Translations under genes and position numbers: made by a program
Assembly (NCBI RefSeq): GCF_017545445.1
Contig: NZ_JAFWOM010000138.1
Span: forward strand, 1 to 64,000
DNA: 64,000 bases
Direction: 5' to 3'
DNA from: Fibrobacter sp.
GTDB taxonomy: Bacteria > Fibrobacterota > Fibrobacteria > Fibrobacterales > Fibrobacteraceae
Part shown: positions 34,296-43,473 of the stretch, one piece after another
Position numbering within the stretch: the first letter of the stretch is position 1
How the letters are laid out: each line of letters opens with the position of its first letter
The notes under the pieces: generated by a model
The model's database searches: none
What the model saw: the letters and a program-made list of their open reading frames with translations, nothing else
Told to the model about the DNA's origin: nothing

Positions 34296-34931
34296 ATGGG
34301 TAATGAGGCAGAAAAGCCGAATATCATTACGTCCTCTCTTGACTTTTTGGTCAACTGGGGGCGCTCCAATTCCTTGTGGCCGTTCCCTTACGGTACGGCT
34401 TGTTGTGCAATTGAATTCATGAGTACGGAAGTGGGTCGTTACGACCTTTCACGTATCGGTTCTGAATACGTGCGTTTTACGCCGCGTCAGTCCGATGTGC
34501 TGCTTGTTGCGGGTACGATTACTTACAAGCAGGCCCCGATTTTAAAGCGCATCTACGAACAGATGGCTGAACCTCGCTGGGTCATTGCCATGGGTGCTTG
34601 CGCTAGCTCTGGCGGTTTCTATGACTGCTACTGCACGGTGCCCGGTATCGACCATATTATCCCAGTGGATGTATATATCGGCGGTTGTCCTCCGCGCCCG
34701 GAAGCGTTCTTCGATGCGATGTTTGACTTGCAGAAAAAAGTCAAGGACGAATCCTTCATGAAGCAGCGTGCCGAGAGCGTCAAGGAACAGCTTGAGATGA
34801 TCAAGGCCAAGACCGCCGAAGCCAAGCGTGAAGCTGCCGCTACTGTTCACGAAAAAGTTGTGGACATCAAGGACTTCATGAAAGAGAAAGAACAGAATCT
34901 TGTAAAGAAAGCCCAGTTCTGGAAGGAGTAG
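34296..34931 (+). CDS. nuoB: NADH-quinone oxidoreductase subunit B
   Basis: Carries the N2 iron-sulphur cluster of respiratory complex I, at the quinone site. The four Cys ligands are visible: GTACCAIEF (two), MGACASSGG and IGGCPPRPE. The core ends near residue 150; a 60-residue charged helical tail (KEQLEMIKAKTAEAKREAAATV) extends it beyond the usual length. GAGG lies eight bases before the ATG. First gene of a 13-gene operon in which every junction is close or overlapping. The normal first gene, nuoA, is missing. Confidence 0.93.
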   Translation: MGNEAEKPNIITSSLDFLVNWGRSNSLWPFPYGTACCAIEFMSTEVGRYDLSRIGSEYVRFTPRQSDVLLVAGTITYKQAPILKRIYEQMAEPRWVIAMGACASSGGFYDCYCTVPGIDHIIPVDVYIGGCPPRPEAFFDAMFDLQKKVKDESFMKQRAESVKEQLEMIKAKTAEAKREAAATVHEKVVDIKDFMKEKEQNLVKKAQFWKE

Positions 34932-34935
34932 AAGA

Positions 34936-35538
34936 ATGACTGTTGAAGAAATCTTCGCTGCCCTTGAAGAAAAGTTTGGGGCCAAGCGTGAACCGCAAGA
35001 CAAGTGGGGCGTGACGGCTGTCGTTTCCTCCGCTTATCTGCACAACGCGATCCAGTTCCTCAAGGATGAATCCGGCATCAAGTTCGATATGCTCGTGGAT
35101 ATTGCCGGTATCGACTACTTGACTTACCCGAACCACGAAGGTCCGCGCTTTGCGGTCGCTTATGCCTTCAAGAGCATGAAAAACCCGGGGGCCCGCATCC
35201 GTCTGAAGGTGCTGGTTTCCGAAGATGACCTCAAGGTGCCGACGATTAGCGACCTTTATGCGAACGCGAACTGGTACGAACGCGAAGTCTTTGACCAGTT
35301 CGGTATTGTGTTCCAAGGCCACCCGGACCTCCGCCGCCTGTTGAACCACGTTGAATTTGTCGGCCATCCGCTCCGCAAGGATTACCCTGCCCAGAAGCGC
35401 CAGTGGCTTTCGACGAACGACTTTATGCTTCCGGTGCTGGAAAAGCGCCTCGAAGAGCTTGGCTACAAGGTTATCCAGCGCTCTAAGGAAGTGGAAACGA
35501 ACGACAATGAATTTTTGGAAGGGAGTATCAAGGAATGA
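34936..35538 (+). CDS. nuoC: NADH-quinone oxidoreductase subunit C
   Basis: 30-kDa-type peripheral arm subunit, 200 residues. The family signature is present: YANANWYEREVFDQFGIVFQGHPDLRRLLN. Contacts NuoB and NuoD. Separate from nuoD, unlike the fused form of enterobacteria. Overlaps nuoD by four bases. Confidence 0.93.
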   Translation: MTVEEIFAALEEKFGAKREPQDKWGVTAVVSSAYLHNAIQFLKDESGIKFDMLVDIAGIDYLTYPNHEGPRFAVAYAFKSMKNPGARIRLKVLVSEDDLKVPTISDLYANANWYEREVFDQFGIVFQGHPDLRRLLNHVEFVGHPLRKDYPAQKRQWLSTNDFMLPVLEKRLEELGYKVIQRSKEVETNDNEFLEGSIKE

Positions 35539-36728
35539 TCGTATTAGATCCGAATGGCGAAAAGCTGAATTTGATGCCCTTGAACGTTGGGCCTAGCCAC
35601 CCGGCGACTCATGGTTGCTTGCGTTTCTTGGCGGCCATGGATGGCGAAACCATCGTGGCTTCTGTCGAAGAAATCGGCTACCTCCACCGCGGGTTCGAAA
35701 AGATGGTGGAACGCGGTACATGGCAGCAAGTTGTTCCTTATACGGACCGCCTCAACTACTGCTCTGCTATCATGAACAACATTGCGTTCTGCCGTGCAGT
35801 TGAAAACATGTTTGGTGCTGAAATCACGGAACGCTGCAAGGTTCTTCGCGTGATTGTGAACGAACTTAGCCGTATCAACGACCACTTTGTGTGCGTCGCT
35901 GCTGCGTTCCAGGACTTGGGCGGTACGACTCCGTTCATGTACGCCTTCAACCCGCGTGAAGAAATCATGTGCATCTGGGAAAAGCTCACGGGTGCTCGTC
36001 TTACGAACAGCTTTGCTCGCATTGGCGGCCTTTCTCGCGATAGTTACGAAGGTTTTGAACAAGATGTTCTCGCTGCCCTCAATTCTACCGAAAAGGCTTT
36101 GAAGGATTTGCATGCTTGCTTAGACCGCAACCGCATCTTCCTTGACCGTACGGTGGGTATCGGCAAGATTTCTGCCGAAAAGGCTATCAGCTACGGCTGG
36201 ACCGGCCCGTGCCTCCGCGCCTCTGGTGTCGCTGCTGACCTCCGCAAGGATGAACCGTATTACGATTATGAAACCTACGACTGGGAAGTCGTGGTCGGCA
36301 CTCAGGGCGACTGCAACGACCGTCTGCAGGTTCGTTTGGCTGAAATTGAAGAATCCGTGAAGATTGTGCGCCAGGCTCTCAAACGCCTCGCTCCGGGTCC
36401 GGTCGATATCGTCGATCCACGTATCCGCGTGCCCGCGCACAAGCTTGCATACCAGGACATGGAAGGCCTTATCGGTCGCTTCAAGAGCGTCTATGAAGGC
36501 ATCCGCGTTCCGGAAGGCGAATACTACTGCGGGAGCGAATGCGCTAACGGTGAACTTGGCTTCACGATTATTTCTGACGGCTCTGGCCATCCGTACCGCA
36601 TCAAGGTGCGTCCGCCTTGCCTCACGCAGTTTGCTGCATTCCATGAACTCGTCGAAGGCGGTCTTTTGGCTGACTCCATGGCCGTGCTTTCGGGTCTCAA
36701 CATTATTGCTGGAGAACTTGACCGATGA
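35535..36728 (+). CDS. nuoD: NADH-quinone oxidoreductase subunit D
   Basis: 49-kDa subunit lining the quinone cavity, 397 residues. Motifs: NVGPSHPATHGCLRF (quinone-site His), EEIGYLHRGFEKM, LNYCSAIMNNIAFC and DPRIRVPAHKLAYQDMEGL; related to hydrogenase large subunits but without the Ni Cys pairs. Overlaps nuoC and nuoE by four bases each. Confidence 0.95.
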   Translation: MIVLDPNGEKLNLMPLNVGPSHPATHGCLRFLAAMDGETIVASVEEIGYLHRGFEKMVERGTWQQVVPYTDRLNYCSAIMNNIAFCRAVENMFGAEITERCKVLRVIVNELSRINDHFVCVAAAFQDLGGTTPFMYAFNPREEIMCIWEKLTGARLTNSFARIGGLSRDSYEGFEQDVLAALNSTEKALKDLHACLDRNRIFLDRTVGIGKISAEKAISYGWTGPCLRASGVAADLRKDEPYYDYETYDWEVVVGTQGDCNDRLQVRLAEIEESVKIVRQALKRLAPGPVDIVDPRIRVPAHKLAYQDMEGLIGRFKSVYEGIRVPEGEYYCGSECANGELGFTIISDGSGHPYRIKVRPPCLTQFAAFHELVEGGLLADSMAVLSGLNIIAGELDR

Positions 36729-37786
36729 GAGAACATATTACTGGCGCTGTCCAATTTGTCTCGAACAATCATTTGAAGTTCGACCGTCCGGCGCAGCCGA
36801 TTGATGCTTTGCCGGATCCGGGCCAGAAGTTTGGCTATGTGAACAAGCCTGTGCCGCAGCCGCCTACGGCTGAAGTGCTCGCTAAGCTCAATACGCCTGA
36901 AATCAAGGAACGCTGCGCTGATTTGCTCAGCCGCTATCCGGTGGGTCAGGCCGCACTCCTCGAAGTGCTTTGGCTTGTGCAGGGCGTGTTTGGCTGGGTG
37001 CCGCGTGAAGGTATCCGCTGGGCTGCTAACGTCTGCGGTTGCGCTCCGGCTCATGCTCTTGGCGTTGCTACGTTCTACACAATGTACAACCACGCTCCGA
37101 AGGGCAAGTTCCTGTTGCAGTTCTGCCGTAACATCAGCTGCACCATCAAGGGCGCTCCGAGTTTAATCGCTTATGTGGAACATGCTTTGAACATCAAGAC
37201 GGGCGAAACGACTCCGGATGGTCTCTTTACGATCCTCCAGGTGGAATGCCTCGGTTCTTGCGGCAACGGCCCGATGATGCTCGTGAATGACGACTTTGCA
37301 ACGGATGCCGATGGCGACGTGCTCACGATGAAGCCGGGTACAAAGCTTACGACCGACAGCATCGACCGCATCCTTAAGTGGTGCTATGCTCATGAAAACA
37401 ACATCCCGAAGCACGATGTGCTCGGCGGTACGGTGAAGGGTCACTGTGGTCATCCGGGTGCTCCGGGCGCTATTGCAAAGCCGCAGGTGGCAGACTACGC
37501 TCCGCCTTCTCCGGTTTTGAATGTCAAGTCCGAAGCTGACGAAACGGGCGCTACCCTTACTTGGAAGGGCGCTCCGGAATTCACGAAGATTGTCGTCGAA
37601 AAGAAGAACGGCAATAGCTGGGTCGCTGTGGGCGAGCCGGGCGTGAAGGACAAGGCTTTTGTGGATCCGAACGGAAAGGTCGGCGACGAATACCGTATGA
37701 TTGCGACCTCCGGTGAACGTGTTGCTAAACCCTCGGCTGTTGCTGTGACAAAGCAGAAGCCCGCACCGGAACAAAAGGCGGTTTAA
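36725..37786 (+). CDS. nuoE: NADH-quinone oxidoreductase subunit E with FnIII-like tail
   Basis: 24-kDa subunit with the N1a [2Fe-2S] cluster: FCRNISC and ECLGSCGNGP give the four Cys. The usual NuoE is 160-180 residues; this has 353. An N-terminal extension of about 60 residues precedes the thioredoxin-like core (about 60-225). After a Gly/Pro linker, residues about 258-345 look like a fibronectin type III domain: SPVLNVKSEADETGATLTW, VVEKKNGNSWVAV and DEYRMIATSGE. That domain is unusual in complex I. Overlaps nuoD by four bases. Confidence 0.9.
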   Translation: MREHITGAVQFVSNNHLKFDRPAQPIDALPDPGQKFGYVNKPVPQPPTAEVLAKLNTPEIKERCADLLSRYPVGQAALLEVLWLVQGVFGWVPREGIRWAANVCGCAPAHALGVATFYTMYNHAPKGKFLLQFCRNISCTIKGAPSLIAYVEHALNIKTGETTPDGLFTILQVECLGSCGNGPMMLVNDDFATDADGDVLTMKPGTKLTTDSIDRILKWCYAHENNIPKHDVLGGTVKGHCGHPGAPGAIAKPQVADYAPPSPVLNVKSEADETGATLTWKGAPEFTKIVVEKKNGNSWVAVGEPGVKDKAFVDPNGKVGDEYRMIATSGERVAKPSAVAVTKQKPAPEQKAV

Positions 37787-37788
37787 TT

Positions 37789-39096
37789 ATGGCTGAATGT
37801 GTAAAAGTTTGTACGCAGAACTTTGGCAAGGGCGCCCAGGACATCGAAGTCTATAAGAAGTTGGGCGGCTATGCGAACATTTCGGAACGTTTGTTCAACA
37901 TGAGCCAGTTCGAGCTCATCGATTACGTGCAACGTTCTAATCTCCGCGGTCGTGGTGGTGCAGGCTTCCCGACGGGCATGAAGTGGAGCTTTGTGCCGCG
38001 TGGTACGGGCAAGCCGGTTTACATTGTCGTAAACGCTGACGAAGGTGAAGGCGGTACCTTTAAGGACCACTTCCTCATGCTCGAAGATCCGCACCGCTTG
38101 ATCGAAGGCCTTATCATTGCTGCTTGGGCACTTGGCTCTCGCGCGGCCTACATCTACTGCCGTGGCGAATTCCTCCCGTGCATCGAAGCCTTGAACAAGG
38201 CTTTGAACCAGGCTTATGCTGCTGGCTATCTCGGCGAAAACATTTGCGGCACGAAGTTCAGCTTTGATATCTTTGTGCATCGCGGTGCTGGCGCCTACAT
38301 TTGCGGTGAAGAAACTGCTCTTATCAACTCTCTCGAAGGCCAGAAGGGTCAGCCGCGCCTGAAGCCGCCGTTCCCGGCTGTTTGCGGTGCTTGGAAGTCC
38401 CCGACTTGCGTGAACAACGTCGAAACGATTATGTCGCTTCCGTGGATCTTGCAGCACGACCCGAGCGAATACGCCAAGATGGGTACGCCGCGCGCCGGCG
38501 GTACGAAGGTGTTCTGCATTTCCGGTGACGTGAAGAATCCGGGTGTGTACGAAGCTCCTCTCGGCACTCCGATGATGACGATGATCAACGATTATGCCGG
38601 TGGCGTTGTGGGTGGCAAGCTCAAGGCGGTGCTCCCGGGCGGTTCCTCTTGCGCTCCGCTTACCGCAGAAGAAGCTGCTGTCGCCACGATGGACTATGAA
38701 TGCCTCGCCTCGATGAAGACGATGTTCGGTTCTGGCGCTATGATCGTGATTAACGATACGCACAACATGGTGGACCTTTTGAATTGCCTCGGCAACTTCT
38801 ACAGCCACGAATCTTGCGGCCAGTGCACGCCGTGCCGTGAAGGTACAGGCCTCTTGCACCGCATCTTGAACCAGATGGTGGCCGGCAACGGTCACGATGG
38901 CGATGTGGAACTCATGCAGAGCCTTTCTAGCGGATTTGGTGGCGTGACGATATGCCCGCTCTCCATTTCTTTGGGTGGCCCGGTCTCGAGCTACACAGCA
39001 AAGTTCCGTGCGGACTTTGACGAATATATCGCTAAGAACCCCGAACACGCAAAACCGCGTATTCAAGAAACAAGTCGTCCTGGAATTTTCTGGTAA
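37789..39096 (+). CDS. nuoF: NADH-quinone oxidoreductase subunit F
   Basis: NADH- and FMN-binding subunit, 435 residues. GRGGAGFPTGMKW and NADEGEGGTFKD bind the nucleotides; SCGQCTPCREG with the later TICPL Cys holds the N3 [4Fe-4S] cluster. The site where NADH electrons enter the chain. Confidence 0.95.
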   Translation: MAECVKVCTQNFGKGAQDIEVYKKLGGYANISERLFNMSQFELIDYVQRSNLRGRGGAGFPTGMKWSFVPRGTGKPVYIVVNADEGEGGTFKDHFLMLEDPHRLIEGLIIAAWALGSRAAYIYCRGEFLPCIEALNKALNQAYAAGYLGENICGTKFSFDIFVHRGAGAYICGEETALINSLEGQKGQPRLKPPFPAVCGAWKSPTCVNNVETIMSLPWILQHDPSEYAKMGTPRAGGTKVFCISGDVKNPGVYEAPLGTPMMTMINDYAGGVVGGKLKAVLPGGSSCAPLTAEEAAVATMDYECLASMKTMFGSGAMIVINDTHNMVDLLNCLGNFYSHESCGQCTPCREGTGLLHRILNQMVAGNGHDGDVELMQSLSSGFGGVTICPLSISLGGPVSSYTAKFRADFDEYIAKNPEHAKPRIQETSRPGIFW

Positions 39097-39100
39097 TAAT

Positions 39101-40690
39101 ATGAGTAACTACTACAATATGCCGAAACTCCCGACCGAAGCAAGCCCGAAGGTGGAAATCTTCGTGGATGACAAGGCCGTGATGGTTCCTGGCGATACCA
39201 ACCTCCTCGAAGCCTTGAAGGCTGTCGGGATTGAAACTCCTCACGTATGTTATCATCCGTATTTGCCGGTGTCGGGTAACTGCCGTCAGTGCCTGGTAGA
39301 GCAGGAAGGCCCGCGTGGTCGCATGCTCGTGATTTCGTGCTATACTCCTGTGACTCCGGGTATGAAGATTTATACGCCGGCATCTAGCGCCCGCGTCAAA
39401 AACGCCCGCAAGGCCACACAGGAATTCATGCTGGTGAACCACCCGCTCGATTGCCCGATTTGCGACAAGGCCGGTGAATGCACCTTGCAGGAAAACTACA
39501 TGGAAGCAGGCCAGAACGAAGGCCGCCTCCGTCCGGAATACGGCAAGAATTACCACGGCAATCCGGAACATCAGTTCATTGATGCGAAGGGGCAGCTTCG
39601 TGGCGGTAAGCATGTCGATATCGGTCCGCGCATTTTGCTCGACGAAGAACGTTGCGTGCAGTGCGACCGTTGCGTACGTTTTATGCGTAGCATCGCGAAG
39701 GACGAACAGCTCCAGCTTGCTGGCCGTGCCGACCACACTTACATTACGACTTTCCCGGGCGAAAAGCTCGACCACGAATACGACCTCTGTGTGACGGACG
39801 TATGCCCGACGGGCGCCATGACGGCAAAGTACTTCCGCTTCCAGAAGCGCGTTTGGCTTTTGAGCCACACGCCGACGATTTCGATGGACGATTCTCTCGG
39901 TGCAAACATCTGGCTTGACCACGCCGATGGCCGCATCTATCGCGTGATGCCGCGTTGCAACCCGGAAGTGAACCGCAGTTGGCTCTCCAATACGAGCCGT
40001 CTCGCGTTCCAGCAGTTCGACAAGAACCGTTTGCCATCAATCGACGCTTCCGCTATCCAGATTAGCGGTGGCAAGGTCGCTCTCGTTGCAGGTGGCGCTT
40101 GCACGAACGAAGACCTCGCAGCGCTCAAGATGCTCAAGGACGCTCTCGGTGACCGCGCTGAACTCTTCGGTGGTTCCCTCCTCAAGGTGGGTGCACCGGA
40201 CGGTATTGCAAAGAGTGGTGACCCGGTGGCAAACCGCGCTGGCATGCAGCTCATGGGCTTTGCTGACGTTGCAGAACTTCTCAAGCGTGTAGGCGAATTC
40301 AGCAACCTCATCACGGTGAACGCTGACCTCTACGGCGAAGACGCTGCCGCAGCCAAGGCACTCGACAAGATTTCGAACCGCATTGCTCTTTCCGCTTTCG
40401 ATGACGCAACCGCCAAGAAGGCTAAGGTCGCTTTCGGTATCCGCCACTGGAGCGAAGTCCAGGGCACGATGGTCAACAGCCTCAACATCTTGCAGAAGCT
40501 CTCTGCTGCTCCGACTTGCCCGGACGAAAAGCTTGCCCCGGCTTATGAAGTGATTTCCGCTTTGGCTGGTAACAAGTTCAATTCGGCTTGCGAAGCTTTC
40601 AAGAAGGCTCGTGAATACGTGCCGGCTTTCGCCGACATTACCTATGATGCCATCAAGAGCACAGGAAAGCTCCTGGGAGGTAACGCATAA
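39101..40690 (+). CDS. nuoG: NADH-quinone oxidoreductase subunit G, short form
   Basis: 75-kDa-type iron-sulphur subunit, 529 residues from the ATG at 39101 (an in-frame extension to 38975 lies inside nuoF and is not credible). The N-terminal [2Fe-2S] domain has CYHPYLPVSGNCRQC; the His-ligated N5 motif is HPLDCPICDKAGEC; N4 is CVQCDRCVRF ... CPTGA. The molybdopterin-like C-terminal domain is much shorter than the 900-residue E. coli form. Shares one base with nuoH. Confidence 0.92.
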   Translation: MSNYYNMPKLPTEASPKVEIFVDDKAVMVPGDTNLLEALKAVGIETPHVCYHPYLPVSGNCRQCLVEQEGPRGRMLVISCYTPVTPGMKIYTPASSARVKNARKATQEFMLVNHPLDCPICDKAGECTLQENYMEAGQNEGRLRPEYGKNYHGNPEHQFIDAKGQLRGGKHVDIGPRILLDEERCVQCDRCVRFMRSIAKDEQLQLAGRADHTYITTFPGEKLDHEYDLCVTDVCPTGAMTAKYFRFQKRVWLLSHTPTISMDDSLGANIWLDHADGRIYRVMPRCNPEVNRSWLSNTSRLAFQQFDKNRLPSIDASAIQISGGKVALVAGGACTNEDLAALKMLKDALGDRAELFGGSLLKVGAPDGIAKSGDPVANRAGMQLMGFADVAELLKRVGEFSNLITVNADLYGEDAAAAKALDKISNRIALSAFDDATAKKAKVAFGIRHWSEVQGTMVNSLNILQKLSAAPTCPDEKLAPAYEVISALAGNKFNSACEAFKKAREYVPAFADITYDAIKSTGKLLGGNA

Positions 40691-42045
40691 TGGATATTAT
40701 TGAATCCAAAACCTGGATTGAATGGGCAATCACGATTGCGAAGTTCGCATTCTGCTTCGTGCCTGTCCTTTACATCCTCCTTTTAATCCCGATGGAACGT
40801 CGTGGCGCTGGCTTTATGCAAGACCGCCAGGGCCCGAACCGCTCCTACATCAAGATTCCGTACTTCGGAAAGATCCGTTTGCTCGGTTACGTGCAGAACA
40901 TGTGCGACGGTACGAAGCTATTCTTCAAGGAAATGTTTGCTCCGGCTGGCGTGAACAAGTTCCTTTACTATGTGGCTCCGGCAATTCCGTTCGCCATCGT
41001 GTTCCTCTCCCCGTGTGTGATTCCGTGGTTTGGACCGATGATTTTCGAATGGGGCGATGAAACAGTGCGCATTGCAGGTTCCATCATCGATTCCGATGTG
41101 GGCGTGCTCTTGCTCTTCGGTTTCTCTTCCATCTCAGCTTACGGTGCCATGCTTGCGGGTTGGGCTTCCAAGTCCAAGTATAGCTTCCTGGGCGCTCTCC
41201 GTACAAGCTCCATGACGATCAGCTACGAAGTCTGCCTCGGTCTTTCGCTGATGGGCATCTTGCTCCTCGCCGGTTCCTTCAACCTCACGGATATCGTGCA
41301 GTGGCAGGAACATCACGTGTGGGGCATCGTCGCTCAGCCGGTCGCTTTCTTCTGCTTCCTCATCGCAAGCATTGCTGAAACGGGTCGTGCTCCGTTCGAC
41401 GTCGCTGAAGGTGAACCTGAACTCGTCGCCGGTTACCATACGGAATATGGCGCTATGCAATTCGGCCTCTTCTACATGGGCGAATACTCGCACATCTGCA
41501 TTAACAGCTTCCTCATTGCGACGCTGTTCCTCGGCGGTTATGCAGTTCCGTTCGTAACTACAGAAACGATGCAGGAACACATGGGTGGCTCTCTTGCCAT
41601 TCTCTGCGGCGTGCTCGCTTTCATCGCTCTCGCTTTCCTCCACATGATTTACCGCTATTCCCGCAAGCTCAAGGCGACCAAGCTTACGCACCGCTTTGAA
41701 ATCCTTCAGGAATACAAGCTTTACAAGATTGTGGCCTGGGTGGCAACGGCTGCTTTCATCGTTCTCGGTGTTTGCGCTTGGTTCTTCTTCAATCCTGAAA
41801 CCCTCGTCGTGAACGGCATGGCTGTGGGCAGCTTTGCAACGGCTGTCGGTACGGCACTCATCCACTTGCTCGTGCTTGTGGCTAAGAGCCTCATCTTCTG
41901 CTGGGTCTGGATTTGGGTCCGCTGGACGCTCCCGCGCTTCCGCTATGACCACGTGATGCACCTCGGCTGGAAGATTATCTTGAATATCGCCCTCATCAAC
42001 CTCGTGGTGACTGCGGTCATTGCAAAACTTTTAGGGGGTAACTAA
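40690..42045 (+). CDS. nuoH: NADH-quinone oxidoreductase subunit H
   Basis: Membrane subunit at the base of the quinone channel. Motifs: MERRGAGFMQDRQGPNR, SIAETGRAPFDVAEGEPELVAGYHTEYG and TLPRFRYD near the end. At 451 residues it is some 100 longer than E. coli NuoH, with extra length in the helical stretch at about 330-400. Starts on the last base of nuoG's stop codon and shares one base with nuoI. Confidence 0.93.
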   Translation: MDIIESKTWIEWAITIAKFAFCFVPVLYILLLIPMERRGAGFMQDRQGPNRSYIKIPYFGKIRLLGYVQNMCDGTKLFFKEMFAPAGVNKFLYYVAPAIPFAIVFLSPCVIPWFGPMIFEWGDETVRIAGSIIDSDVGVLLLFGFSSISAYGAMLAGWASKSKYSFLGALRTSSMTISYEVCLGLSLMGILLLAGSFNLTDIVQWQEHHVWGIVAQPVAFFCFLIASIAETGRAPFDVAEGEPELVAGYHTEYGAMQFGLFYMGEYSHICINSFLIATLFLGGYAVPFVTTETMQEHMGGSLAILCGVLAFIALAFLHMIYRYSRKLKATKLTHRFEILQEYKLYKIVAWVATAAFIVLGVCAWFFFNPETLVVNGMAVGSFATAVGTALIHLLVLVAKSLIFCWVWIWVRWTLPRFRYDHVMHLGWKIILNIALINLVVTAVIAKLLGGN

Positions 42046-42611
42046 TGCGCGTTATTAAGCAAAAACCGATGACCGTCATCGAACGCCTTTACATCTTCGA
42101 GGCGATTCGCGGTCTGTGGACAACCCTTAAGCATGCGGCTCGCGGCTTGTTCCGTTACGAAGAACTCCCGACGATTTCTTACCCGGAAGGCAAACCCGAA
42201 GTCCGCAACACCTACCGTGCCAAGCACCGCTTGATGCTTCGCCCGGACGGTACGCCCCGTTGCGTCGCCTGCGGCATGTGTGCTGCGGCTTGCCCTGCCC
42301 ACTGCATCTTCATCGAAGCAACGCAGAGCGATGACCCGCGTATCGAAAAGCGCGTGATGCGTTTTGACATCGACCATTTGACTTGCGTGTTCTGCGGCCT
42401 TTGCGCCGAAGCTTGCCCGGTCGATGCCCTCCGCATGGATACGAAGGAAATCATTTTCGAACACCGCTCCCGCGAAGATTTCGTGGCTCACCTTTACGAT
42501 CTCACCAACTGGGATCCGAAGGATTACCCGAATGACGAACAGAGCCAAATGGCTCCGGGCGGTACAAAGAATGCCGAGGCCCGCAAGGTCTGGGGCATGG
42601 AGGTCAAATAA
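42045..42611 (+). CDS. nuoI: NADH-quinone oxidoreductase subunit I
   Basis: 23-kDa subunit carrying N6a and N6b [4Fe-4S] clusters: CVACGMCAAACPAHC and CVFCGLCAEACPVDA. 188 residues. Links the NuoG clusters to N2 in NuoB. Confidence 0.95.
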   Translation: MRVIKQKPMTVIERLYIFEAIRGLWTTLKHAARGLFRYEELPTISYPEGKPEVRNTYRAKHRLMLRPDGTPRCVACGMCAAACPAHCIFIEATQSDDPRIEKRVMRFDIDHLTCVFCGLCAEACPVDALRMDTKEIIFEHRSREDFVAHLYDLTNWDPKDYPNDEQSQMAPGGTKNAEARKVWGMEVK

Positions 42612-43153
42612 TGCTTGCATTGATTTATTTCATTGTCCTCGCAGTAATCGCAGTCGGCAGTGCCGTTTGCGTGCTCCTCTCTAGGCACCCGCTTTACGGC
42701 GCCCTCTCGCTGGTCGCTTCGATGGTGTCGCTTGCCGGTATCTACGGCCTTCTCGGAAGCCCATTCCTCGGTGTGGTGCAGATCATGGTCTATGCCGGTG
42801 CCATCATGATGCTCCTTACGTTCGTGATCATGGTCTTGAATGGCGCTCGCGACTCCCACACGCCGATGTTTGACAAGGTTTCGCTCTTCGTGATTCCTGC
42901 CGTCATCGTGCTTGCCGGTCTCGTGGGCTTTGCTCTTGTCCGCGCTCCGATTGCATTCGATGCAGCGACGGTTCGCGGTTCTGTGGCCATCACTTCCAAG
43001 ACTCTTTTTGATGTAGCTCAGAGCGGCCCTGGTTACTTCGTGCTTTTCGAAGTCCTCGGCGTTCTTCTGCTTTCTGCCATGGGTGCCGCAGTGCTTCTCG
43101 CCAAGAAGCGCCTGGGTTCCGTGGATTCCGAAAAAACGGAGGATAAACACTAA
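42611..43153 (+). CDS. nuoJ: NADH-quinone oxidoreductase subunit J
   Basis: Five-helix membrane subunit, 180 residues. The conserved third helix region GVVQIMVYAGAIMMLLTFVIMVLN is intact, including the pi-bulge-forming YAGAI. Overlaps both neighbours by one base. Confidence 0.93.
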   Translation: MLALIYFIVLAVIAVGSAVCVLLSRHPLYGALSLVASMVSLAGIYGLLGSPFLGVVQIMVYAGAIMMLLTFVIMVLNGARDSHTPMFDKVSLFVIPAVIVLAGLVGFALVRAPIAFDAATVRGSVAITSKTLFDVAQSGPGYFVLFEVLGVLLLSAMGAAVLLAKKRLGSVDSEKTEDKH

Positions 43154-43467
43154 TGGAACTCCAAGCTATATATGTTCAGATTCTGGCCTTGGTCATTTTC
43201 GCCATCGGCCTTATCGTCGCGGTTTCCCGCCGCAATGTGTTCTTTGTGCTGATGGGCGTTGAACTTGCCCTGAATGCCGTGAACCTCTCGTTCGTAGGCT
43301 TTTCAAAGACTCTGCCTGCGGATGCAAGCATTGTGGGCCAGGTGGTTCCGCTGTTCACCATCGCAGTCGCCGCTGCTGAAGCTTGCGTCGGCCTTGCCAT
43401 GGTCATCCTCATTTTCCGCAACCGTGAAAGCGTCGATGCCGACACGTATTCTAACATGAAGGGGTAA
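43153..43467 (+). CDS. nuoK: NADH-quinone oxidoreductase subunit K
   Basis: Three-helix subunit, 104 residues. LMGVELALNAVNLSFVGF carries the conserved Glu of helix 2, and AAAEACVGLAMVILIFRNR that of helix 3. Part of the proton path. Confidence 0.94.
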   Translation: MELQAIYVQILALVIFAIGLIVAVSRRNVFFVLMGVELALNAVNLSFVGFSKTLPADASIVGQVVPLFTIAVAAAEACVGLAMVILIFRNRESVDADTYSNMKG

Positions 43468-43473
43468 TAAGCA

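Noticed and set aside
38975-39100. A 42-residue N-terminal extension of NuoG
   Set aside because: It lies entirely inside nuoF in another frame and has no resemblance to NuoG, which starts naturally at 39101.
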